From: Chloroflexota bacterium
Lineage (GTDB): Bacteria; Chloroflexota; Limnocylindria; QHBO01
DNA: 7,522 bases
Assembly: GCA_020848055.1 (NCBI GenBank)
Contig: JADLBB010000240.1
Location: 1-7,522, forward strand
Reading direction: 5' to 3'
The translations under genes and the position numbers were made by a program. Under the pieces are notes generated by a model. That model had not been told where the DNA came from. It was given only the letters and a program-made list of their open reading frames with translations, and searched no databases. Shown here one piece after another: positions 1 through 4,958 of the stretch (positions are counted from its first letter, which is position 1; every line of letters begins with the position of its first letter).

Positions 1-75
1 ACCGAGTGCCGCGGTCTCGATCCGCTCCGCCGTGAGCGGGGCCGTCCGCAGGCGGCTCCGGCGCGTGACTGTCAC
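1..75 (-). CDS. TetR/AcrR-family transcriptional regulator, N-terminal fragment
   Basis: Reading leftwards from a GTG at 75-73, the frame stays open to the window edge (25 codons). It contains the stretch APLTAERIETAALG, which resembles the beginning of the TetR helix-turn-helix domain, where a short basic lead is followed by LT.E.I..AAL and helix 1. The GTG overlaps the TGA of the upstream reductase gene (GTGA, 75-72), and no Shine-Dalgarno site is visible, so translational coupling to the reductase is likely. TetR proteins are dimeric one-component repressors released by small ligands. Being co-transcribed with an oxidoreductase that has palindromes at its promoter suggests control of this same operon. 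Only the start is present: the DNA-recognition helix and ligand domain are outside the window, so the family call rests on about 14 residues. Confidence 0.62.
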   Translation of the reverse strand, partial: MTVTRRSRLRTAPLTAERIETAALG

Positions 76-77
76 GC
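63..77. repeat. 15-bp perfect palindrome over the regulator start
   Basis: GCGTGAC-T-GTCACGC has two perfect 7-bp arms around a single base and covers the TGA of the reductase and the GTG of the TetR-like gene. It could be an internal regulatory site or simply follow from the coding sequence. The half-sites do not match the GTAAG/CTTAC half-sites at the operon promoter, so I do not assign it to the same regulator. Confidence 0.35.
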
Positions 78-1055
78 AGGCCGGGGCGCGACGACGTCCG
101 ACGCGTAGGGCGCGTCGAACTCGAGCCAGCGCCCGAGGGCCTGCAGGTTCGGCGTCCGGACCGCCCGCGCCTCGGCCTCGGCCAGCATCGCGGCGTACAG
201 GGGACGGGCCTCGGCAAGACCGTCTACGCCGTGGGCGGTCACCCGACGCATCGATTCGTTCCGCCGGAACAGCCAGCGGAACGCGAAGGGGAACAACACG
301 GCGGGCATCCGGACCATATCGACTTCATGGTAACCGCCGAGATCGATGCCGCTGGCGGCGCAGATGGCGAGCGCCTCGTTCTGCGCCCTGAAGGCCTGGC
401 GCAGGAGCCGGCCGTCACGGAGCATCGCCGCGATGTCACGATCTCGGGCCAGGGCCGCCCAGTATGGAACGGTCATCGCGGTGTGGACGCGCAGCCAGCC
501 GGCCATGTCCGGATGTTGGATCGGCTCGAGGCCGGCACTCTGGAGGACGGTCGTCACCTGCCCGATGGCGGTCGTGTCGGCTGGGCCAGCGCCGACCGCC
601 GGGCCGAGGTGTGGCTCCGCGCCGAGGGCGAGGACGTAGTGGCCGGCGTCGTCGCGCGTCCCGCCGCTGTCGGGGTAGCCGAGAACGATCCGCGCCGGAT
701 CGATGACGTGCGCGAGGGCGGCGAGGCCGTCCCAAGCCAGGGCCCAGACCACGAACGTGGCGTCCGGCTGCTGTGGTGCGATCGCCGCGACGGACTCGAT
801 CGCGGCCGGCGCGCGCGACGCGACTAGCACCAGGTCGACGGGGTCGTTCGCCCGGCCGGTCAGGCGCCAAGAATACGGAACGACGCGATGGACCTCGCGG
901 CCACCGCGCTCGTCGAGGAGGTCGAGGTGGGCGATCGACGGCTGCGCCGCGAGCTTGCCGGGGCGGATGAGGTGCCGGACGTCGTGCCCCGCCTCAGAGA
1001 GGGCGAAGCCGTACAGCGTGCCGATGTTGCCGTTGCCGGCGATGAGGATGCGCAT
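72..1055 (-). CDS. Ketopantoate reductase (ApbA/PanE)-like NAD(P)-dependent oxidoreductase
   Basis: This 327-residue protein begins MRILIAGNGNIG, a Rossmann nucleotide-binding start with GxGxxG at residues 7-12. Arg31 and Lys34, just after strand 2 (HLIRPGK), would suit the NADPH 2'-phosphate. The length and the C-terminal helical half (TPNLQALGRWLE at 301-312, like the TPxN...L region of the family) match PanE-type proteins. PanE itself reduces 2-dehydropantoate to pantoate in CoA synthesis. Here the region that normally carries W-x-K-L..N reads WLRVHTAM (187-194), so the catalytic lysine position appears to be Arg189 and the following asparagine is missing. A different hydroxy/keto substrate is therefore more likely than true pantoate synthesis. 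The start is supported by AAAGGA seven bases upstream and by a promoter in front. The gene overlaps a TetR-like regulator at its 3' end. The family call is firm; the substrate is unknown. Confidence 0.85.
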   Translation of the reverse strand: MRILIAGNGNIGTLYGFALSEAGHDVRHLIRPGKLAAQPSIAHLDLLDERGGREVHRVVPYSWRLTGRANDPVDLVLVASRAPAAIESVAAIAPQQPDATFVVWALAWDGLAALAHVIDPARIVLGYPDSGGTRDDAGHYVLALGAEPHLGPAVGAGPADTTAIGQVTTVLQSAGLEPIQHPDMAGWLRVHTAMTVPYWAALARDRDIAAMLRDGRLLRQAFRAQNEALAICAASGIDLGGYHEVDMVRMPAVLFPFAFRWLFRRNESMRRVTAHGVDGLAEARPLYAAMLAEAEARAVRTPNLQALGRWLEFDAPYASDVVAPRPA

Positions 1056-1062
1056 GGGACCG

Positions 1063-1068
1063 TCCTTT
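1063..1068 (-). promoter_or_regulatory. Ribosome binding site of the reductase gene
   Basis: On the minus strand AAAGGA lies seven bases before the ATG at 1055-1053, a good Shine-Dalgarno match that fixes this start. Confidence 0.7.
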
Positions 1069-1082
1069 CAGTTGTTGGGCCA

Positions 1083-1114
1083 TACAGTGTAAGGTGCCTT
1101 ACGGCGTAAGTGTA
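1083..1114. promoter_or_regulatory. Overlapping palindromic operator, probable TetR-type site
   Basis: Three alternating half-sites are seen on the plus strand: GTAAG (1089-1093), CTTAC (1098-1102) and GTAAG (1106-1110). They form two perfect palindromes sharing the middle half: GTAAGG-TG-CCTTAC (1089-1102) and CTTAC-GGC-GTAAG (1098-1110). The block covers the -10 hexamer and the predicted transcription start of the reductase promoter, the classic position for a repressor. The hexamer AGTGTA also occurs twice (1086-1091 and 1109-1114). Because the reductase is followed by a TetR-like gene, autoregulation by that protein is the simplest reading; two dimers on overlapping sites would be possible. 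The symmetry is seen directly; the regulator assignment is inference. Confidence 0.68.
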
Positions 1115-1136
1115 GCGAAGACGGCGAGCCTGTCAA
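1109..1136 (-). promoter_or_regulatory. Sigma70-type promoter of the reductase/TetR operon
   Basis: On the minus strand a consensus -35 TTGACA (1136-1131) is separated by 16 bp from a -10 TACACT (1114-1109). The expected transcription start is near 1102, giving a leader of about 47 bases before the ATG at 1055. The -10 is inside the palindromic operator block. Confidence 0.72.
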
Positions 1137-1165
1137 CCCTCCCGCATGTCCGGCACGAGTTGGGT

Positions 1166-1194
1166 GGTTCACCGGCGCCTTGGCAGGGGGAACC
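1166..1194 (+). promoter_or_regulatory. Possible regulatory dyad / PHO-like heptamer at the phnD promoter
   Basis: GGTTC (1166-1170) and GAACC (1190-1194) form an inverted repeat centred on the start of the -35 hexamer of the phnD promoter. Its left side contains GTTCACC (1167-1173), identical to the 7-bp core of the direct-repeat unit bound by PhoP in Streptomyces. A second copy at the required 11-bp spacing is not seen, so the match may be chance. Phosphate control would suit a phn transporter. Confidence 0.22.
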
Positions 1195-1207
1195 GGCAAT
1201 GTAGAAT
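1180..1207 (+). promoter_or_regulatory. Sigma70-type promoter of the phnDCEE operon
   Basis: TTGGCA (1180-1185), a 16-bp spacer and TAGAAT (1202-1207) form a good -35/-10 pair. Transcription would start near 1214 and leave an untranslated leader of about 107 bases before the TTG start of phnD. No clear riboswitch was recognised in that GC-rich leader. The promoter covers the ATG at 1180, which argues against that codon being the start of phnD. Confidence 0.62.
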
Positions 1208-1307
1208 GCGGCGCGAAGTTCGTCCGCCCTCCCTCCCGCGGCCGCCGGCCCAACAGAATGGAGGCCCCCGGACACCCTGCCGCGACCCCCGCCCGCCGCG
1301 GCCCATT

Positions 1308-1314
1308 GGAGGAG
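1308..1314 (+). promoter_or_regulatory. Strong ribosome binding site fixing the TTG start of phnD
   Basis: GGAGGAG ends six bases before the TTG at 1321. This is the best Shine-Dalgarno match in the window, and the reading frame from that TTG opens directly with a lipoprotein signal peptide. Confidence 0.85.
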
Positions 1315-1320
1315 ACGACA

Positions 1321-2406
1321 TTGAGGCACCTTCGAATACTCACGGTGTTGGCCACGGTGATGCTCATCGTGGCGGCCTGCAGCAGCAACGCCGCCAGCCA
1401 GGCGCCGGCCAGCCAGGCACCGGCCAGCCAGGCACCGACCAGCCAGGCGCCGGCCAGCCAGGCACCGACAGATCCGGACCATCTCGTCATCGGCTTCGTG
1501 CCGTCCACCGAGGCCGGACAGCTGGTCGAGGACATCAAGCCGCTGGCCGACTACCTGACCCAGGAGCTCGGCATCCCGGTCGAGGGCATCGTCACCAACG
1601 ACTACGCCGGGCTGGTGACCGCCATGCAGGGCGACAACCCCAGCGCCAACATAGGCGCGCTGCCGCCGTACGGCCTGGTGCAGGCCGTCGACGTGGCCGG
1701 CGCCAAGATCATCCTGCAGTCGGAGCGCTTCGGCTCGGGCACGTACCACACCCAGTTCTTCACCAACGTCCCGGACAAGTACTGCACCGTCTCGGCGGTC
1801 GAAGACAACACCCGGGTCGTCAGCGACAAGGACGTCACCTACAAGAACTGCAACGGCACGGCCCGCGAGAACTCCGATACCCCCGAGGGCCCGATTGGCC
1901 TGGAGGCATTGTCGGCCCTGGCCGCCGGCACGAACGTCTCGTTCGTTTCGGCCAGCTCGGCCTCCGGCTTCATCTTCCCGGCGGTGGATCTGCTCAACGC
2001 GGGCCTCGACGCCGGAAACTTTACCGACAGCACCGATGACGACATCAAGGCCCTGTTCGCGGGCAGCCACGATGCCTCGGTCATCGCCGTCTGCGAAGGA
2101 CAGGCCGAGATCGGCGTCAGCTTCGACGACGCCCGCACCATCGCCACCAGCGACTGCGACATCCCGGGCAAGGTCGTCGTGTTCGCGTACGGCAGCGAGA
2201 TCCCGAACGACGGGATCGCAGTCAGCCACAACCTGTCGGATGCGCTGACGCAGAAGATCAAGGACGCCCTGATGGCGTACGCGGAGACCGAGGATGGGGC
2301 CGCCGTCCTTGACTCGATCTACCAGATCACCGCGTTCACCGAGCCGAACCTCGACGCGCTGCAGATCGTGCGCGACGCGGTCGAGAAGCTCGGCTACTCC
2401 GGCTAG
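1321..2406 (+). CDS. phnD: PhnD-type phosphonate/phosphite/phosphate ABC transporter substrate-binding lipoprotein
   Basis: This is the periplasmic or surface-anchored binding protein that captures an oxyanion (phosphonate, phosphite or phosphate) and delivers it to the PhnE permeases. Read from the TTG at 1321 it has 361 residues. A signal peptide (RHLRIL then a hydrophobic run) ends in the lipobox VAAC with Cys20 as the lipidation site. Five SQAP(A/T) pentads (26-50) form a flexible tether. The two-lobed domain begins at HLVIGFVPSTEAG (54-66). The SASSASGFIFP segment (210-220) matches the S-T-S-G ligand-binding helix start of the PhnD family. Between FFTNV and GLEAL there is an insertion of about 35 residues holding Cys155 and Cys177; a second pair is Cys258 and Cys279, so disulfides are plausible. 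The upstream in-frame ATG at 1180 is rejected because it would hide the signal peptide and lies in the promoter. phnC follows after 58 bases. The family is sure; the exact ligand is not. Confidence 0.93.
   Translation: MRHLRILTVLATVMLIVAACSSNAASQAPASQAPASQAPTSQAPASQAPTDPDHLVIGFVPSTEAGQLVEDIKPLADYLTQELGIPVEGIVTNDYAGLVTAMQGDNPSANIGALPPYGLVQAVDVAGAKIILQSERFGSGTYHTQFFTNVPDKYCTVSAVEDNTRVVSDKDVTYKNCNGTARENSDTPEGPIGLEALSALAAGTNVSFVSASSASGFIFPAVDLLNAGLDAGNFTDSTDDDIKALFAGSHDASVIAVCEGQAEIGVSFDDARTIATSDCDIPGKVVVFAYGSEIPNDGIAVSHNLSDALTQKIKDALMAYAETEDGAAVLDSIYQITAFTEPNLDALQIVRDAVEKLGYSG
1396..1470 (+). repeat. Five tandem 15-bp repeats encoding SQAP(A/T)
   Basis: Five consecutive 15-bp units of the type AGCCAGGCNCCGNCN start at 1396, 1411, 1426, 1441 and 1456. 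They encode SQAPA, SQAPA, SQAPT, SQAPA and SQAPT just after the lipidated cysteine of PhnD. Units 1 and 4 are identical in DNA, suggesting recent slippage or duplication. As 15 is divisible by three, copy-number change would alter linker length without breaking the frame. Confidence 0.92.
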
Positions 2407-2416
2407 GCCAGACCTT

Positions 2417-2447
2417 CGAGGGGCGGGGCCATGGGCCTCGCCCCTCG
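2417..2447 (+). promoter_or_regulatory. Strong hairpin between phnD and phnC
   Basis: Arms 2417-2430 and 2434-2447 pair over 14 bp around an ATG loop (2431-2433), with one G-U wobble (2426/2438) and otherwise almost all G-C. It begins 10 bases after the phnD stop and ends 17 bases before the phnC ATG. No T-run follows (next bases ATTACATCC), so an intrinsic terminator is unlikely. A 3'-end stabiliser or partial attenuator would raise the binding protein above the ATPase and permeases, as is common in ABC importer operons. The fold is seen directly; the function is inferred. Confidence 0.78.
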
Positions 2448-2464
2448 ATTACATCCATCCGCAC

Positions 2465-3256
2465 ATGATCCGATTCGAGGACGCCTCAGTCACCTACCCC
2501 GGCGGGGTGCAGGCCCTCAAGGGCGTCACGCTCGAGATACCCGACGGCCAGATGGTCGTCATCGTCGGGCTGTCCGGCGCGGGCAAGTCCACGTTGATCC
2601 GCGCGATCAACGGCCTCGTGCCCCTGACCGGCGGCGACGTCACCGTCGACGGCGTCAGCGTCCGCCATGCGAATGCCCGCCAATTGCGCCAGATCCGATC
2701 GAAGATCGGCATGATCTTCCAGACCTTCAACCTGGTGAAGCGCACATCGGTCCTCAACAACGTGCTGATGGGCCGCCTGCACACCACCGGCACGTTCCGC
2801 TCGTTGCTGGCGTGGTACCGGCCGGCGGACGTCGAGATCGCGATGCGCGCCCTCGAGCGCGTGGATGTCGTCGAGAAGGCCTACGTGCGTGCCAGCAACC
2901 TGTCCGGCGGCCAGCAGCAGCGCGTGGGCATCGCCCGCGCCCTCGCCCAGGAGCCGACCATCCTGCTCGCCGACGAGCCGGTGGCCAGCCTGGATCCGCC
3001 CACCAGCCACGTCGTCATGCGCGACCTGCAGCGCATCAACCGCGACCTGGGCATAACCACCATCGTCAACCTGCACTTCCTCGATCTCGCCCGGATGTAC
3101 GGCGAGCGAATCATCGGCATGCGCGCCGGCGAGGTGGTGTACGACGGGCCGGGTGAACAGGCCGACGAGAAGGTGTTCCGCGACATCTACGGCCGATCGC
3201 TGACCGCCGAGGACCTGATGGGCGAGGCGACCACCGCCGCAGCCGCCGCGTCATGA
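2465..3256 (+). CDS. phnC: PhnC-type ABC transporter ATP-binding protein
   Basis: This 263-residue ATPase powers import through the two PhnE subunits at the cytoplasmic face. It shows the whole ABC set in order: Walker A GLSGAGKST (35-43), Q-loop at Gln86 in IFQTFNL, signature LSGGQQQR (146-153), Walker B ILLADE (166-171), D-loop SLDP (175-178) and the switch histidine His204 in NLHFLDLA. The last of these, together with FQTFNLV and the R..VL.NVL.GRL segment, is typical of PhnC. The ATG at 2465 is chosen because MIRFEDASVTYPGG is the usual start of the family. No good Shine-Dalgarno site precedes it, and a strong hairpin lies 17 bases upstream, so translation may be weaker than for phnD. The 3' end is Ala-rich (ATTAAAAAS) and overlaps phnE1 by ATGA (3253-3256). 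Confidence 0.95.
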   Translation: MIRFEDASVTYPGGVQALKGVTLEIPDGQMVVIVGLSGAGKSTLIRAINGLVPLTGGDVTVDGVSVRHANARQLRQIRSKIGMIFQTFNLVKRTSVLNNVLMGRLHTTGTFRSLLAWYRPADVEIAMRALERVDVVEKAYVRASNLSGGQQQRVGIARALAQEPTILLADEPVASLDPPTSHVVMRDLQRINRDLGITTIVNLHFLDLARMYGERIIGMRAGEVVYDGPGEQADEKVFRDIYGRSLTAEDLMGEATTAAAAAS

Positions 3257-4086
3257 CGGCGGGCGCGGCCACTGCCCGGCGCCCGACCCGTCCGCGCCGA
3301 TCGCCGGTCGTCCCGCTCGGCATCGCGATCTTCCTGGTCATCAGTTGGGCGTCGCTGAGCAAGGACTTCGGGATCGGCTTCGACCTCGGCAAGCTGATCA
3401 CCAACTGGTCGAACCTGGTGACCGTCCTTGTCACCGGCAGCGACAGTCCGGCACGCCGCGGCCTGCTGATTCCGAACTTCGCGTTCTTGGACCAGACGTT
3501 CGAACCGATGCTCGAGACGTTCAGGATGGCCGTCATCGCGTCGGTACTTGGCTGTGGGGTCGCCCTGCCGGTCGCCTTCGTCGTGTCGCGGGTGACCTCC
3601 CCGAACCTTGCGACCCTGTTCGGCGGGCGCGCCGTGCTGAGCGTCGTACGGGCCATCCCGGACATCCTGTACGCGCTGGTGTTCGTGGCGGCGGTGGGCA
3701 TCGGTCCGCTGCCCGGCATCGCCGCGCTCGTCCTCTTCAACGTGGGTGTTGTCGCCAAGCTGCTGTCCGAAACGATCGACGGCGTGGATGTCGGACCCAT
3801 CGAGGCCGCCCGGGCCGGTGGGGCCAACCGAACCCAGACGGTGCGCTGGGCCGTCCTGCCCCAGGTCCTGCCCAACTACGTGGCCTACTCGCTCTACACG
3901 TTCGAGCTGAACATTCGCGCCTCGACCGTCATCGGCATCGTGGGAGCTGGCGGTATTGGCAACCTGCTGTTCGCCCAGTACCAGTTCTTCAACTGGAGCA
4001 ACGTGTCGCTCATCATCATCGTGCTGTTCGTGCTGGTCGTGGCGATCGAGACGATCTCGATCTTCCTGCGTCGGAGGCTGGTGTGA
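3253..4086 (+). CDS. phnE: PhnE-type ABC transporter permease, first copy
   Basis: This 277-residue inner-membrane permease forms part of the channel for the PhnD ligand. After a basic N-terminus (RRPTRPRR) comes a hydrophobic helix at about 18-33, then the MetI-like permease core from about residue 85 to the end with several membrane segments (about 92-112, 127-150, 153-172, 225-240, 251-272). VVRAIPDILYALV (131-143) is the PhnE hallmark. The EAA loop that contacts PhnC is GPIEAARAGGANRTQTVRWA (181-200) followed by VLPQVLP. The ATG overlaps the phnC stop (ATGA) and lacks a clear Shine-Dalgarno site, pointing to coupled translation. It is a diverged paralogue of the next gene; both share NIRA..V.G.VGAGGIG near the C-terminus, so a PhnE1-PhnE2 heterodimer is likely. 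Symbols phnE1/phnE2 are only positional. Confidence 0.93.
   Translation: MTAGAATARRPTRPRRSPVVPLGIAIFLVISWASLSKDFGIGFDLGKLITNWSNLVTVLVTGSDSPARRGLLIPNFAFLDQTFEPMLETFRMAVIASVLGCGVALPVAFVVSRVTSPNLATLFGGRAVLSVVRAIPDILYALVFVAAVGIGPLPGIAALVLFNVGVVAKLLSETIDGVDVGPIEAARAGGANRTQTVRWAVLPQVLPNYVAYSLYTFELNIRASTVIGIVGAGGIGNLLFAQYQFFNWSNVSLIIIVLFVLVVAIETISIFLRRRLV
4073..4077 (+). promoter_or_regulatory. Ribosome binding site supporting the GTG start of the second phnE
   Basis: GGAGG lies inside the end of the first phnE, five bases before the GTG at 4083. It supports GTG over the in-frame ATG at 4098. Confidence 0.65.
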
Positions 4087-4958
4087 CGGCCGCGACCATG
4101 ACGGGCCGCCCGATCCGGCCGTCACACGCCAAGCGCGACATGGCCCTGCTGGGTGTCGCGCTGGTCGTCGTCTGGGCGGCGGTCACCGTCAGCATCGATC
4201 CGCTCAAGGCCCTGGAACTGCCCGGCGGCATCGGCCTGGTCTTCTACAAGATGTTCCTGGAGGAAGGGCCCGACTGGAGCTACCTGCCCAAGGCCACGAG
4301 CGGGATGGTCGAGTCGCTGCAGATGGCCTGGATCGGTACCGCCATCGGGGCGCTGCTGTCGCTGCCGCTCGGCTTCTTCGGCGCCAAGAACGTGTCGAGC
4401 GGCCTCGCCTCGAACATCATGCGCCAGATCCTCAACGCCATCCGCGCCTTTCCGGAGATCATCCTGGCCATCGCCATCATGATCCCGTTGGCCGGCCTGG
4501 GGCCCGTCGCCGGAGCGCTGGCCCTGGGGCTGCACTCGGTCGGTACGCTGGGCAAGTTGACGGCCGAGGTGATCGAGGGCATCGATCCCGGCCCGGTGGA
4601 GGCGGCGCGCGCCTCCGGCGCGCGACCGATACAGATCCAGCGCTGGGGCGTCCTGCCCCAGGTGCTGCCTGAGATCGTGGCCTTCTGGCTGTACCGCTTC
4701 GAGATCAACATCCGCGCCGGGGCGGTGCTCGGAGTGGTCGGAGCGGGCGGCATCGGCTTCTCGCTCCAGCAGACGCTCGCCTTCCACCGCTACCCGCTTG
4801 CCGGCACTGCCATCATCGTGGTGGTGGTGGCCACGATCGTGGTCGACACGGCATCGGGCTGGGTCAGGCGCCGCATCATCGAGGGCGCGGGCGGCCGTTC
4901 CGCCGTCGAGAGCGCGGAGGCCATGAACAGCCCTCTGCGCGCCGACTCCGCCGGCTAG
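4083..4958 (+). CDS. phnE: PhnE-type ABC transporter permease, second copy
   Basis: This 291-residue permease is the second channel subunit of the importer. A membrane helix at about 20-37 precedes the MetI-like core (from about residue 70). The PhnE hallmark appears as NAIRAFPEIILAI (118-130), and the EAA loop as GPVEAARASGARPIQIQRWG (170-189) followed by VLPQVLP. The C-terminal shared block is NIRAGAVLGVVGAGGIG (209-225). The GTG at 4083 overlaps the TGA of the first phnE (GTGA) and has GGAGG five bases upstream; an ATG at 4098 would be five codons shorter. The hydrophilic tail of about 30 residues after RRRIIEGAG is longer than in the first copy. The stop TAG overlaps the stop of the convergent EamA gene. 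Having two separate phnE genes is common in PhnCDEE systems. Confidence 0.93.
   Translation: MTAATMTGRPIRPSHAKRDMALLGVALVVVWAAVTVSIDPLKALELPGGIGLVFYKMFLEEGPDWSYLPKATSGMVESLQMAWIGTAIGALLSLPLGFFGAKNVSSGLASNIMRQILNAIRAFPEIILAIAIMIPLAGLGPVAGALALGLHSVGTLGKLTAEVIEGIDPGPVEAARASGARPIQIQRWGVLPQVLPEIVAFWLYRFEINIRAGAVLGVVGAGGIGFSLQQTLAFHRYPLAGTAIIVVVVATIVVDTASGWVRRRIIEGAGGRSAVESAEAMNSPLRADSAG

Noticed and set aside
1236..1301. CCGCGGC/GCCGCGG pairing in the phnD leader as a riboswitch stem
   Set aside because: Seven GC-only pairs 52 bases apart are expected by chance in such GC-rich sequence, and no known aptamer core is visible.
1099..2229. 376-codon minus-strand frame with repetitive RRLAGRCLAG segments
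   Set aside because: The repetition is only the reverse strand of the SQAP(A/T) repeats in phnD; the plus strand has the signal peptide and binding-protein motifs.
2417..2447. Hairpin after phnD as an intrinsic terminator
   Set aside because: No run of T follows the stem, and the rest of the operon continues 17 bases later.
2294..2464. Upstream extension of phnC in frame
   Set aside because: It would overlap phnD by over 100 bases and adds a low-complexity Arg/Ser leader; the family begins at MIRFED.
2431..3156. 241-codon plus-strand frame starting at the ATG in the hairpin loop
   Set aside because: Different frame from phnC, Arg/Pro/His-rich shadow sequence, and its start codon is in the loop of a strong stem.
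3345..4082. In-frame extension of the second phnE across the first
   Set aside because: It is a shadow frame of the first phnE; the GTG at 4083 with GGAGG upstream gives a normal PhnE length.
3187..4125. 312-codon open frame on the minus strand
   Set aside because: Antisense to the first phnE; rich in Asp, Arg, His and Gln with no recognisable fold, while the plus strand encodes a clear permease.
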